Below are positions 21,251 to 34,811 of a stretch of 64,000 nt of DNA, piece by piece. Source of the DNA: Gnetum montanum. Its lineage: Eukaryota; Streptophyta; Gnetopsida; Gnetales; Gnetaceae. The translations under genes were made by a program, and so were the position numbers. The DNA is taken from assembly GCA_015680685.1 (NCBI GenBank), contig MNCI01000556.1:1189931-1253930 (forward strand). The letters are read 5' to 3'. Each line of letters starts with the position of its first letter. Position 1 is the stretch's first letter. The notes under the pieces were generated by a model. The model did no database searches, had not been told where the DNA came from, and worked only from the letters and a program-made list of their open reading frames with translations.

Positions 21251-22115
21251 CTTGACAAGAATATTTTATGTTATGGAATTCATACATATTTCTATGTTTT
21301 TTATTGATTCTTTGTAGTGGTTAAATATCTACATAATAGGCCTATTACTTGGTCGGTTTGGTATAAATCCTTATTCTTCTGTTGGCTCAACAAGTAATCT
21401 TTCACTGACTTGATTCCTTGGATAATTGTTCAACTTTCTTCCTTGACCATTTACACCCCCTTTAAAACACTAGATGTAGCAATGTTAAAAATTCTTAAAT
21501 GAAGGATTGCTAACCTAGATTCTATTATACAACTCATAAAATTTAGTTTATAAAAATATAAAGACTTAAGGTATGTTTTAATGGAATTTTGCTGCAAAAT
21601 AAAATTTTCTAAGAGGAAGGTCTTCCATCTTAGTACTATTCCAATGTAACTTTGCTTAATGTTTTAGTTATTTTATCATGATCTACCGCACAACCAATTT
21701 CTTAGATTAAATATAATTTTTAATATAAAATATTATTTGATCAATTATATGTATGCACGTATGATTTTTAAAATATTATATGTTAATCCCACCACATACT
21801 TTCATCTTGGGTTAATATGTAGATGCACTCAGTTACAAGACATATGATATCCATCTACACGTTAATTTTCATAAGAATATGATATTATAGAATAGCTAAT
21901 TCTTCCCCTAAACATGATTTACTCATAAGCTATGATTTCCTCTATATCATAACTTATTCAATGGTCATGATTCATCTTGAACATGGCATGCTTTTGATTA
22001 TGATTAATGATCTACTTTGAATTGTGGCTCATGGTTTGCTCTTACTTATGGGATGTTTTGGATTAAGGTTTGTTCTTGATTCTAATTTATCTTGGGTCAT
22101 GAATTCTTTAATATT
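21250..22115. other. no recognisable gene
   Basis: AT-rich, no supported frame. 21900-22110 is low-complexity, with many irregular repeats of CATGATT and ATGATCTAC-like words. The 5' end of the minus-strand LINE may lie here. Confidence 0.3.
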
Positions 22116-22580
22116 GATTTTAACAACCTATTTTTGGATGCCATCAAAAATATTAAATATATAGAAGAAAATAAAAAGGACTATTATTGATAAGAAAATT
22201 AAAATTAAATGAGTGTATTTATATCATGGTTTAAGGTCTCTTGAGATTATCTTTATTTGTCATCTATTCCTTATAGGTACTCTAGTACTACCACAATGGT
22301 AAGGCCTAAACCCAGTTAGAAGGGATGATTAGTCTCTTCTTGATCTTGCTTCATCTAACTTCCATTTCTCACCATTACAAACTTTGTAAGTTCATGCTAG
22401 CATTACCTCTAAGTTATTGATATAAATACCTTAGGTTAAATCATCAAAGGTTCTCTCAAGAGATATACCCATAATTATAATATGTATTTTCATTAAGGAT
22501 CTTATAACAATGATTACAACTCTTGATTACAGAATGATACTAGGTAGGGATCATGACATGACAAGTATGTTGTCACCTTT
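22116..22580. repeat. direct repeat, right copy
   Basis: Matches 18939-19449 in the same orientation, with many substitutions and small indels. Together they enclose the minus-strand LINE endonuclease. Confidence 0.55.
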
Positions 22581-23646
22581 TAGAATTATCAAGTAAAAAA
22601 ACTATATTGCATTTAATAATAATAAAAAGGCATGCATTTAGAACAAACTATGATTTGTGAATGCTGTAAAGAAAGAAGAGAGAGCAATGCATTAAGACCA
22701 ATAAAAATAAATTCAAAAGTAGTTGAAAAAGTAATATAGGACCTTTGAATTAATGAATGATATTTAAGAAAGTATTTATCATACAATTAGAAATACTATA
22801 GATAGTAAAAGTTATATTTAGTTTTTTTTATTGATTTTATGAGTGAAAAAAGGATATAAAATTAACACCTCATTATAACCAATAAGAATTTAATCAAGGT
22901 ATTATAATAGCAAAAGGTAGATCATAAATAGGAAACTATAAGGAAGAGATATCAACTATACCAATGATGGAGATTGTGATATTAATACTAATGTTTTATT
23001 ATGTTTGTGTATACACAAAGGATTTGTTAGATAAATACACTAGTAGCAATAAATCATGAGTATAATAGATGTTTTAATATTCATATAACTTAAACATATT
23101 TTCTATATAACTTCCTAGATCTAACACTTATAGCTTGAATAGCTCATACAAAGGCTAACTAGAGATGTCTTATTTTCTTCTAAATAATTTATTGCACAAC
23201 ATTCGAATAATAAATGTTGACCATCTTCTATAACTTGCACTAAATAGGGTTGACATATTTTAGCTTCATGAAACTCATTGGTCCACATTCTTGTTTCAAC
23301 TTAGAGATAGTATAATCTCATTCTTACTCTACTAGTTAGTACTCTCATAGATATTCCATTTGATCATGTCTACCACCTGTAATATTTTGTGAGTAAAATT
23401 AAAGCTTTTTTTTTTGTATTTTTGCATCATTTTTCCATTTTTCTAAATTTTCTTTCTAAGAAGTTTTCAAGATTTTTATAAATTTATTATTTTATTAATA
23501 TTATCAATACATTATTTTTGTAGTCACAATCATTCTTCATGAAACCACCTTTGTGAAGATTTTTGAATAATCTCTATTGAGAACTTATTATTATATTTAT
23601 TTTTTAAGTATAATGTTAAGAATTAATACATTGCTTCAACTTCCAA
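22581..23646. other. no recognisable gene
   Basis: Very AT-rich. No frame, repeat or RNA motif could be supported. It forms the left flank of the minus-strand element that begins at 23647. Confidence 0.3.
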
Positions 23647-24496
23647 TGGTGATAAACAGTGAGTAGTCCCTATGCCCAACCATACGAATTACTAGCATTC
23701 ACTAAGTGATTTGGTCAAATTCCATAGAATTTAGCTCTCTAAGTACACTAGGTCTAGGAAGTGAATCTAACAAATGTGATCATTTTCTTCTTAGTTTCAC
23801 TGTTGAAGTGTAAGTGTATCGTTAAGTGTAATTGAGGCATATGATTTTCATCATTTTATATTTATTGTTTAAATTTCCTAAGTGCCAAAAAATAAAGTAA
23901 TTAAATGTTTGATCAATCTAATAACTAACTAATATCTTAACTAATCCTAACATAATCATATGTTCCCATTTACCATACACATCCTAAATGATGTTGTAAT
24001 GTTACTAGGTTACCAAGTGTTAAGCACTACTAGGATTACCAAACGTTAATGTATGCTCAAGATTGTTGTACTTATGTGTATTAATTATCTACTAATTAAT
24101 TAATTAAGTTGATTCATTTAAGTAAATTTCTCAAATAATAAATTTATTAAGTAAACATTAAGCTAATTCCAAATGCTACAAGGTTTGTGGAAAAAGCTCA
24201 TCTTTATTGCCTATCACACTGAGATGCTCAGGTACATTAGTGTTTGAATAAATATCCACATACTTCTTAGTCCTATTGTGGGCACTTAGGAAATATTCTA
24301 ACTATCAAATGAATAAAATTCAAGATCTTCACTAGGATACTAATGAGTTGATGTTATAAACGTGCTTGGTGAGCATCTATTTATAGGTAAAGAAAAATAC
24401 TACATGGATGGGGTCACATCAATGCATCAAACCATGCATTGACAAGATTGCATCAATGGAATCCTTTTTATGCAACCTTAGAGAGACACTTCATCA
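23647..24496 (-). repeat. 3' LTR of element B
   Basis: 850 bp. On the minus strand it starts TGATGAAG, preceded by the tract TAGTTGTAGGGGTA, and ends TTTATCACCA. TATAAATA lies at 24385-24378, a GGCAATAAAGATGAGC signal near 24214. It pairs with 34831-35601 and is close to the solo LTR at 17453. Confidence 0.8.
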
Positions 24497-24510
24497 TACC
24501 CCTACAACTA
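24497..24510 (-). promoter_or_regulatory. polypurine-like tract of element B
   Basis: TAGTTGTAGGGGTA directly before the LTR start. The same place in element 1 reads GTCGTGAGGGTA and at 14312 AATTGTCAGGATA. It would prime plus-strand DNA synthesis. Confidence 0.6.
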
Positions 24511-24599
24511 AATGAAAACTCATCCTTGAGTGAACAAAAGAAGAAACAAGTTTCTTTACAAAAGTTTGGAAAGGTATAGGATTATTGACTAACTATAGA

Positions 24600-26448
24600 C
24601 ACACAAACTAACACAAACAAAGAGTAAGGGCCCAAGTGTATGGATTTACAATCATTACAAAAATGGATGTTCATGATAAAAGAATTAAACACCATGACAA
24701 AAATTGATAGCACAACTCCTCTAATGGCATAAACCTACTATGTTTTGGTGGAGAACTATGGGATTAGTGAGGCATGCTCTAAGTTCTGCAACTTCTATAG
24801 CCAAGAATTAAATCTCAACTTTGGCTATTTCAAGTTAGGAATTATCACTGAGGACCTTGCCCTTAGCCTTAAGCAACTATGACTGGTTTGCTAAAATGAT
24901 TTTTGAAATATCAAAGATATCTAGAATTGGTTCCCTAGTTCCTACTAGTTAGTCTAGTAACTCTTCATGTTGGGCTACATTGACTTTCATACTTGGTGCT
25001 CCTATGGACACCTACAAATCTGTGAGTGCAATAATATCTAGTACAAATGCCATAGGGGAATTGAGTTCATTAGCTACTCTATCAACAATCACCTCTATGG
25101 ATAATTCATATCCTTGAGGCTACATCACCAAAATAGTTGCCTGCTCACCCTCCTCCAAGTGCAATGAGAAGGTAGTAGCATTTCTAGAGATTTCTAAGAA
25201 TTTCTACTATTGAGAGAGGGATAACATTATCTCTTGGGCACTAGGATTTAATCTTGAGAGCATCTACATTCTTTGAGTAGAAAACATTGGTGCCAAATCC
25301 TCCATCTTGTTGATGGATCATGTTACCTCATCAAGATTGCTTAGCATTGGTCTATAGATAGAGGGTTTACCATGACTTAGTCCTACTTATTGTTGTTGCA
25401 AGAGTTACTCACGGAGTTGATGCATACAATTAATAATATCATGATACTTTGGTGTTATTTGTTCATGAGTGGGTGGTAGTGGCTACTACTCCTCTTCTAT
25501 CACATTGGTAGGTACTTTGTCTTTCATCATTTCTACCTAAGAGGTGAAAGGAGAATGTTTGATGGTATCATTGGAATAGCAAGCTATTCCTACCCTTCTA
25601 CATAATTTTTGAATGAGACATGGAAAGGGGACTGGCTTCCTTCCTCATTCATTTTCTTTAAAATTCTTCTCCATCTCAAGATACATTAACTAAGGAAGAT
25701 TGTTTTTAAATTTCCCACTTAGAGCAGCATATGCACAGGAAGAGAAGGTTGTTATCTTGCTGGGGCTCACCATCAGATTGAGGTGGTAGGTTTCCATCTT
25801 AAAGTATGCATTCTCTACCATTGTGAGTGCACCAAAGTCATTATGGTCAACACTATAGCACCACTAGATCTACTCCTTCTTGACCTCTAGGCCCACTTGC
25901 ATTGAAATCTCTTTCAAGGTTGTGCTAGTTTTTACCAACCCAAGGGCCTTATAAATGGCCTTCACTGAGTAGGATGTAGAAATGCCCTTTATTTTTACTA
26001 GTGTATCACCCTACCTATTATTTCAAAAGAGGTATGTTTTTCCCATGTACCATTCTTTGCTAGAAGTGAGAATGGACCACATGGGAAAATTCTAGAGCTA
26101 AGCTTTAACATCTTTTGGAAGAAAATCTACAAAAGATCCAAAGTTTAGCTTAAGAAAAGCTATTTTTTAAATCTCTCTAAATCTAATTTACCCTAGATAG
26201 GCCTTTGTTAAAGTGGCCTCAAGGTTTATTCTAGGTCCAGGTGTCTCATCTTGGTGGGACTACTCCCTTTTAGCTTTCAGAATTTGATGAACAGATTTCA
26301 CTTTGGGATCCTCTCGAAGAGGTCCTATTGCATGCATCTTAGATACTTTCTCTTGAGGTTGCTCTTGTTAGCTCCTTACAAGTCTAGGATACTTGTCCCT
26401 TAGTTGGGATGATCCTCCTTCATATAGTTGCTTTGGTCTTGGTAACAT
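24600..26448 (-). pseudogene. ORF3 of element B
   Basis: ATG at 26448-26446 lies directly after CCACAG, the candidate splice acceptor. A Gln/Lys/Glu-rich N-terminus is followed by a domain homologous to ORF3 of element 1: CAYAALSGKFKNNLPQ (with one stop) aligns with CAILMGKVNANLPH, and PFPCLIQKLCRRVGI with the matching PFPCLIKKLC block. This is the PF20167-like signature. The part after the domain is acidic and mixed, and does not show the long Lys/Glu coiled coil of element 1. Many stops are present. The end near 24600 is approximate. Role unknown; the position after integrase is that of env-like ORFs in Athila elements. Confidence 0.7.
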
Positions 26449-26476
26449 CTGTGGTCACAACATGATTAAGAATTAG
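26449..26476 (-). promoter_or_regulatory. candidate branch site and acceptor before ORF3
   Basis: On the minus strand CTAAT (26476-26472) is followed after 21 nt by AG (26450-26449), then the ORF3 ATG. Same arrangement as 3077-3103 and 13797-13823. Confidence 0.6.
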
Positions 26477-28850
26477 CATTTAATGTGTAACTTAGAACAT
26501 TTAGGTACCTTGTCTCTTAGTTACACCTGGAAAAGTTATGATCATGATAAATTAATCATTTTAATTTTATTTTACTATAAGGTCTACCACAATTTGTCAA
26601 CAAGTTTTAACTCTCATAAATTAGTGATTTAAATATTATTTGATTTATTAAACCTTGTGGGAGTTAAAAAAATTTTGAAAAATGTTTCAATAGAAACCTA
26701 AGGTTTGTGGCCTCCATGACATAAACTCACCTCTAATAACTATAGAAATAAAAAATGAGATAAATTGGATTAGTATGAAAGTTATGGGCTCTAGAATGTG
26801 TTGGGCTTTAAACAACTATAGGAAATCATTTACCGTTTTGAGGAAAATGGAAAAAAAATTTAAAGTGTTGTGCTATATATATAAGTTTTTATGGTTGAAT
26901 AAATGGGATCCTATAGATAGGGTTATATCAACATAAATGGTTGCATCAACAGGATTCCACTAATGCAACCAAAGATAAAATGTTTACCTTTGAAAATTTG
27001 CATAAAAGTAAAGCATTCTTACACAAAGTTGGAGTCCATAGAAACTTAGAAAGGTCATCAACATGAAGAAATTAATGAAGAGGGATAGATAATTCACAAA
27101 ACTGGAGTGTTTTATTCAGAGAATAATTGGAGAAACTTAATAAAAGAGTGCAAAACTGGACACAATTGATGTGGAGCACAAATGATTCAAATGTGAGAAT
27201 GCCTAAAGAATGAGGAACATAACTAGCTAAACTAAGAGGTATGCAAGTGGGTCAACCCCCCACCCCCCAATAGTAGGCTTATGAATTTAATGCCCTTACA
27301 TGTCCTCAAGCCAAAGAGTTCATGGGCTGCATGTATGATTAATGGTTATGGATAGTAAAGGATTAAATCTTGTAAGAATCAACCTAAGAATTTTGACACA
27401 TCAAACCAAGAAATTGAACAAAACATGACAAATGGTAGTGAGGTAAGTTATGGAAAGCATAGATGGATGAGAGAGAGTGAAAGGAAGTCCTGTATCATGG
27501 TCATATGAAGTTCCTTATGGATTTTGGAATTAATATGACTTTACATTAACACTTCATGACATGTCCACCCCCTCAAACCACAAGAATATCCTCAAAAATA
27601 AATCATCATTCCTAAAAGAGAAGAAAAGAGAGGTAGTAAGTGAGATGGGCCTTAGTTAGAGGGGACCTTCAAGCATTAGTAATATATTTTTATAGTTCCA
27701 TAACTAGTGGTTGTAGCCCATTATTTTGTCTAAGGGGTGTTCTTTGAATTTTCATTATTATTTTTTTCTGGATTTTATATTTTTATATTTTTGAATGAAA
27801 ACCATGCCATGAAAAATCTTTTAGCTTCTTGTTATTAGCCGACAACAAAATCATGAGAAGTCCATGAAAAAAGTCATGTACCCAAGAAGGTAGGTAAGTA
27901 CAGAGAGCATCAAATCCTCTTGAAGTCACATCCTTGTCTATCCATTTAATCCTTTCCAAGTTTGGAAACTAATAAGCTCACAAATTCATTAAAATTTTTA
28001 TTTAAGAAGGGACAACATATTTCCAAAATAAGGGAACACCATAGAGTTTTGTGGATGGGTGGATGACATCGACTCATTGGCTATTATCATGAAAAGGAAA
28101 CCATGTCTTAGTTATCAATACCAAAATTCAAAGATAGAATCTAAACATTAGCAATCAAATAACATTATAGTACAAACCACCATCAATCAATAGCTACAAT
28201 TACACTTAGTCCTAGTAGAAATAAAGAAAAATAAAATAAACATAAGAAAAAAATTAGAAAACCTCAAACCAAATAAGTAAAATATATAAGAAATTTTAAA
28301 ATATTTAAGAAAGGAAAAAATTGTACTAAAGATGGTGTAAAAAAAAGATGTAAAATAAAAAAGAGTAAAAATAAAAAGGTATAAAATAAAATAGTGTAGA
28401 AACTAAGGAGCCACTTTAATGGATTAAAATGAATGGCCATCTCCCCCATGATTAAGTTGGAATGAGGAGATTTGCTAAATTAAGCATGCCTATTCATTTG
28501 TTAAGATGTTTTGGTCACTAACTCTCTTAAGCTCATGGAAAGGTTTGATTTGTTAAATTCTAACTTGCAATTTTTTGTTTTGGCTTTTAGGTTTATATAT
28601 TAACATGGCTTGAGAAAGAAAGATTTCATAGATAATATAAGGCCCCTCCCACAACATTTGGAACTTGGCTCTTTTTAGTACATGTGTAGGATTCTAGTAG
28701 AGGACCCTATCTCCTAATTGAAATTTTACTTTCCTTATTCTAAGTTCATGGTGTTATTCGTTGAATTCCTTGTGCAACATTTTAGATGATAAGGCTACCA
28801 ATTGGTTCTCATCTAGCAAGTTAAGGTTCATCAATATTTATTTCTATGGT
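26455..28850 (-). other. non-coding spacer between integrase and ORF3
   Basis: Contains the block 27240-27314, which on the minus strand reads TTGAGGACATGTAAGGGCAT and then a G-rich tract GGGGGGTGGGGGGTTGACCC (27274-27255) and CACTTGCATAC. It matches 2122-2205 and 13312-13399. Another block at about 27640-27740 matches 12880-12960. The tract may serve as a second polypurine primer. No coding frame; a run of TAAAATAAAA words near 28200-28400. Confidence 0.6.
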
Positions 28851-29780
28851 AGACTTAGGTTAAGGTCAAGGTCACAAGCTATTAATAGTGTATTAAGGTT
28901 AGCTTGAATTGGAAGTGTTGACAATTTTCCATACACAAGCTTATAAGGAGAGTAGCCAATAGGAAGTTTTCATGTGGAGGCGTAGGCCCAAAGGGCATCG
29001 CTAAGTTTTATGCTCCAATCCCTCCTATATTTACTAATAGTTCTTGTTAGTATCTTTGTGATTTCCCTATTGTAACCTTTTCTTGACTATTGGCTTGAGG
29101 ATGGTAGGGTGTTGTTGATTTATGTTCAATACCCAAGCATTGCATAAGATTTTGAAAGGTACTACCTATCAAATGAGTATCATTATAAAAAATAAGTGCA
29201 TGTGGCACCCCAAAGATATTTACGACATTTTTTTGTATAAACTAAGTAGCCATAGAAGATGTGTAATTAGTAATAAGTACAACTTTTTCATTTTTCATAT
29301 AATAGTCAACAACAACTATGATGTATGTCTTTCCATTTAACTTGGTTTTAATGGAACCGATGAAGTCAATGCCCCATATGTCGAAGGGTTCCAATGGTTG
29401 GATTCATTGCTAAGGTTCTTCCATATGAGTAGTCATTCCACTATCATGATGGTAGCATTCATAAGAGTGAAAAAATGATGAGTATCCCTGAAAAGTATTG
29501 GCCAATAGTACCCTACCATGAGGATCTTAATGATCATGCATCTCCCAGCATAGTGGCCCCCATAAGGGCCCTCATGAGCATCTTCGAGAACATGTAGTTG
29601 ATTAGCATCAGGAACATACCAGTGAACTAGACCATTGACACACACCTTGTAAAGGTGTCCATTAATCTCTATGAAGCATTTCACTTGGTGAAGAAATTGT
29701 TGTTTCTTCTTGTGGTCCCACTCTTGTGGCATCTCTTGGGTGAGAAGATAGGTGAGAATGTGATTGCATTTAGTGGTCAT
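28850..29780 (-). pseudogene. integrase of element B
   Basis: At 29780-29433 an open frame gives the end of the RNase H linker and the zinc-binding domain: YVPDANQLHVLEDAHEGPYG with the HX3H pair, GYYWPILF, but the following CX2C pair is lost. The core domain follows with IDFIGSIKTKLNGK (first catalytic Asp kept) and [11 protein letters not shown] near the third catalytic residue; the middle part is shifted. Integrase inserts the cDNA into the genome. Strongly homologous to 63200-64000. Confidence 0.8.
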
Positions 29781-29789
29781 TTGTTTAGT

Positions 29790-31300
29790 TATATCTTGGA
29801 AAAGAGAAGTTTATTAGGAAACTAATTTGATAGTGAACTCTCCAACTTTTTATTGTTCAATTTTAACAAAGACAAGTGGTCAGCAATCATGTTCTCAATT
29901 CTTTTTCAATCTACCATTGTAAGATCAAATTCTTATAAGATCGCCAGTCACTATATGGCATGGGAGCTTACCATTATTTTGTTGATTAACAAATGGATTG
30001 CATTGTGATCTATGTGCATGAACACCTTATACCTAAGAACATAGTACTTGAATTTCTCTAAGGTGAACACCACTATCATCTGTTCTTTCTCTATTGTGAT
30101 GTAATTCAACTATGAATTCATAATTCTTATGCTTGCATAGTTGATGTAGTAATAATGTTTCTAATCATTCATCTACATAATCATGGCTTCCTAGACATAA
30201 TTTGATGCATCTATCATGATGTTGAAGGGTCTAGACTAGTCAAGTATTCATAGAATTAGAGTTTTCATGAGCTACTAATTGAGATGTTGGAATGCATGCT
30301 CACATTTCATGGTCCAAACAAATGAAGCATTCTTCTTTATCAACTTCACCAATGATTTAGTAAGCTTATATAAATTCTTAATGAATCATCAGTAGTAGCT
30401 AATGTGTCCAAGAAATGGCCTCACATCTTTGACTATTTGTGGCTATCTGGGGATTTCATAAATGACCTTTATTTTTTTAGGATCCACCTCAATACCTTTT
30501 TTAAAAATTTTGTGCCCCATAATAATACCTTCTTGGACCATTTGGTGGTTTTTCTACAAATTGAGCCTAAGGTTTGTCTCCACAAATGTTTTCAACACTT
30601 AGTTAAGATAGTCTGAGGCTTACTCAAATTTAGCCCCATAGATAGAGAAGTTATTCATGAAGACTTCCATTTGGCTACCAATATGGTATTGGAAGATGCT
30701 TAGGAAAAGGCATTTAAATGTTGTAGGAATATCACACAAGCCAAAAGGCATCTTTCTATATGGAAAATTCCCCTAAGGACTTGTGAATTTTATTTTAACC
30801 TGATTCTTTGGTGTAATATGAATTTGGTTATAGCCACTCTAATCATCTAGAAAGCTATAGCAATAATTATTAGACATGATGTCCAACACCTAGTACAAAA
30901 ATGATAATGGAAAGTGATCTTTGTAAGTTTTCATGTTCAATAGTATAAAATTGATACAAATCCTTCATTTTCTACATTTCTTTGGCATTATCACAAGTGG
31001 GGTAATCCACTTGCTACCCACAATGGGATAGATGAAGCCCATGTTAAGGAGTTATTCAATCTTCTTTTTCATGATCTACTTTACTTTGGGGTTCAACCAT
31101 CACTACGGCTACCTCTTTGGCTTGATGGAAAGATCTATGTAGATCAAGTGCTAGCATATCCTAAGATTAATTCTAGTGAGTTTAGGATATGACTAAGCCA
31201 AGGCTATTGGCCATTTGTTAACCACCCCCAATAGCTTCCTTTCTTGTATATGTGCAAGGTTGGCATTGATGATAACTACATTTCCATTATTCATAAAGAC
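29790..31300 (-). pseudogene. reverse transcriptase and RNase H of element B
   Basis: Minus-strand translation shows WITPLVIMPKKCRK near 31010, YCYSFLDD.SGYNQIHITP near 30860-30810, MPFGLCDIPTTF, and the active-site block FMNNFSIYG near 30655, where FMDD has become FMNN. The connection and RNase H follow (HAFQHLN near 30290, then the HTDH-like motif as HIDHNAIHLL near 30010). RT copies the genomic RNA; RNase H removes it. Stops and the lost catalytic Asp show inactivity. Confidence 0.8.
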
Positions 31301-31549
31301 ATATTCCATTCTAGCTGGTAAAGGTTTCAACTCAAGGGGCTCATGTTTGAAGCTTTCAGGGATCTCCAACTCTCCCTAGTTTATTTCATGATGTTCAACA
31401 TTAGAGAGTTGGTGATGAACTTGCTCTAGTTCTTCCATGATTTAATGCAGGCACTTGTAAGGATCTTAGTTGGTTCCATGCATATTATTGAGCTACTATC
31501 AGGATTAGCTATCAACCATTGGGTGCTCTCATGTTTTGTGGTTATTGTG

Positions 31550-32060
31550 TATAGGCACCTTTGAATTTCCATAACATCAACACACTATCTACATGCTATG
31601 AGGAATTCATTTTTTACAAATCATAATTTCTACACATAGTTATCCATTGTGTCACTATATGTAATGGATGGAATGTGCTTCCTCTTGATCTTCCCAAATT
31701 CATTTTCCTTGGAGACTTTTAAAAAGAGGTCTCCAATTCATAGTTGTGCATCAATGGTGCTAAACCAAGCCCTTGCCATGATGATTGGAAAGACCCTTTT
31801 GCAATTATCAACATGAATCATTAAGAAGTCAATAGAATAGGACCATCCACAGACAATGGTTACAATGTCCTTCACTAGTTCCAAGGGAATAGTGATGGGC
31901 TCATCTAGCAATAGAAGATAAATGTTGCTCTTCTTGATTGAAGGTAGGTTTTAAGCTCCATGCATTTTATGGAAAATCAAATTCACACTAGAAACTAAGT
32001 CTAGAAGACCCTTATAAGGCTCATTCCTAGTTATTTGCAAATAAATAAGAAGACTCCCAG
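31550..32060 (-). pseudogene. aspartic protease of element B
   Basis: Contains LLDLVSSVNLI (the D-[ST]-G-[AS] site with Gly to Val), PLELVKDIVTIV and, where the family has ILGR, IMARAWFSTIDA. This protease cuts the Gag-Pol precursor. The same C-terminal part is seen in element C near 61040-61200. The change at the catalytic Gly would by itself inactivate it. Confidence 0.75.
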
Positions 32061-32199
32061 GATCAAGTCATTTTCTAGGATGATAACTAGAATTAATCCA
32101 ATTAGTGATAGCATGGATAAACATCATGTTATGTACTTTAGAAGGCATTTGGATTGAAGGATCCTCAAATGATATTGGAGAAGATGAAGGAGAAGTAGG

Positions 32200-34682
32200 A
32201 TCATCAATTGTAGGTATATGTGAAAGATCAGAAGGAATCCTAGTTTAGAAAAAAGGTCTTTATTAGGGTTTGTTTTCTGAACCACTTCACTAAGGAGATT
32301 CCTATAAGTTAATAGCCCTCATGGTGTTTCTCTACTACAACTTTATAGGAATTTCACCTTGCATGGATGGAGCTAGTGGTAGTTGAGTTGAGGGTGAAAG
32401 TATAGGTATAAAAGGATGAGAAGGATAGAATGAAAATGGGGATTCCACTCTTAGAGATTTATCTCTATAGTATTTAGGAGAGTTGTAGTGGTATTGAAAG
32501 GAGGCATCACTGGAAGAGACAAATAGAGAAATCAACTACCAAATGTAGTACCCATATGGTTCTGGATACCTATAAGGGTACTACTACCTTGGTGGTGGCA
32601 TCCCCCATGACTATGAATGCTACCAGTATTGGTAATACTCATGAGGTTAGGGTGGAGATCCACTTGTATAGTAGGCTTACTATTGGTGGAATTTCATGTA
32701 GTTTCCTTAATGATAAGGCAACCTTCTAGGTGCTTACCATTTTGCTAATCTAGGATTCAGTGTGTACATCCTAGGCTCCTATAAGTGTTACATAATTAAA
32801 AAACATATCTTAGGATATATATAATGGTAGATGTCATACCCACCATCATCATCTGTTTTAGATTCTACCTCTTCAATGGTAGTAACTTTACCCTTACCCT
32901 TTGGTGGGTACATTCAGCTTCTTTCGTTCTCCTTCGATCATGATCACTACCTTACTCTTTGGAATCTTCTATAGTTTTGAAAGTAGTTTGAAATTTCTTA
33001 TTTAAATAATTCCACATTTAATTTACCTTGATCAATATTTCAAAAATATATTTTTGAATTGGCAAGGTTTTATGTTGCATAGCTTCATCAAGTGGTGCCT
33101 TCTCCTCGTTGTCACAATATCAAACTTTCTTCTTTCAAATGGAAGGGTTCAAATTGTACTCCTCTACAATTTTCCTTTTTCAAAACTTAGCTTCCTCTTT
33201 GTCTACCCACTCAATTAACCTTTGTTTTTTATGAACTCTAAGTTTTTAAGATCTTCCTTGGGCATAAACCACAAGAGTTCTTCTTATTTTTGTTCAAAGT
33301 CTATCTATGATATGGTGGAGCTACTTCCTTTGAGAAAAGCCATGGCATAGGTACTTGTGCAATAGAGAGTAATATTTTCCCATGGTCACATCCAAAGTTC
33401 TATGTGTTTCTTATCTCTATCCTTGGATCTAATTCTTGAGATTGGACACATGGAAGTATGTCTAATAATTGTCATTGAAGAGCTTAAGTATCGTACTCCA
33501 TCATTTGATTGATTTTAGTCCTAAGGACCCATACTAGCTTTGAAGCTACTTAATGAGTAACCTTGGGAACAAATTTAGCTTTTACCATTCATTTTCAATG
33601 TTCTAAAAAGCATAAGCATTGTAAAAGGCCTAAAGCTAATTTTGTGGATCTGAGTTGTATCCCCTTTCAAACTTGAAGATATTGTTCATATCCAACATTT
33701 TGATTCTACTATCTTTTACATGCCTCATTACTGCCTTTACAATGTTCAACCTTTTTCTTGTTACAAGAAAAGGCTTATCATATTAATAGACTTGGTGATG
33801 GCTATGATGCCTATTATGTCCTTTGCTATCCCTTCTTTAGTGATGATGAACCTCCATTGATTGACTTTGTCTCAGTATCTACTAGTCCAATGGTTCCTAC
33901 AATCATCTCTATCCCATCAGTCATCTCCATCACAATCATGTCATCTATAGCTTTGGTTGAAGCTAGAGGAGGAAGAAGATGAGAGTGTCAAAGGTGAAGA
34001 AGGAGGAGAGCTAGCACTAGCATGGTGCTTGCTAGCCCCTCTTCTTTGGTTATGGCCATAATCATCATGCTTGTTGTCATCATGATGCTTGTCCATGTTC
34101 TTGCCTTGACTCCCACCTTGTTAGCTCCAATGGTCATAGGACCCATTCTTCCCCAAATCATGATTGTTTATAGTGGACTATAAGTTTTGGTTAAGGAAAA
34201 CCTCATTAAAGACAAGGGGAGAACTGTCAGTGAATTGATAACCTCCAAAAAAGGGATCCTCTCCTCTTTTTGGCCTAGAAGAAACAAGGGATTTGTGAAC
34301 CATTTTTTATTTTATGCTTTGTAATGAATCTCCTATTTTTGATCTTTGTTATATTGTGCCTTAGTGGGATGATAATCTCAATAGTCGTGGTCTTGCATAA
34401 CATTTTAGCATTGAGTCCCTGGATGCCCAATCTCATAAGAGCTTAGAGTAGCATCGCAAGAACTGATTGATCATGTGGTAACACAATGTTGTCCTCCATG
34501 TCTCTTCACCAAAATTGTTCATTTTGATGTAGGATGAAGGTGACATTTAGTACATACTCATCAAGATGAGTATATACCACTATGCATTGTTGGGGCACTG
34601 GTTGTTTTAACCCTTCATGCCTTTGTTGATTAGAAGTATGCTTAAACAATGATGGATATTTAACCTTGTAAGAAGAAGACAT
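32200..34682 (-). pseudogene. gag of element B
   Basis: Starts MSSSYKVKYP at 34682, 130 bp after the primer site, and is open to 34506. The N-terminus aligns with that of element C (QQCIVVYTHLDEY versus QCKVVYTHPNEY; both then FTFILHQN or near). Ser-rich and basic low-complexity segments follow. Near 32460-32535 a Tyr/Pro-rich part (YHYNSPKYYRDKS) matches SPHYYHSPQYYQP of element 1, downstream of the zinc-knuckle region. Stops and shifts throughout. Confidence 0.7.
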
Positions 34683-34811
34683 ATTAGCTTTAAAGGAAAA
34701 AAGTGTGATTTTACTATGATTATTATTTTTAATGATTACAAATTGAAGGTTCATTACAAAATCTTTGAATAATTTTACTAACTCCTAAATAACACATGTA
34801 GCTAACTAAAT

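Noticed and set aside
29122-29340. Plus-strand 72-codon frame in the integrase region
   Set aside because: Antisense to the integrase of element B; no motif of its own.
33758-33982. Plus-strand Ser/Ile-rich 74-codon frame
   Set aside because: Lies antisense to the gag of element B.
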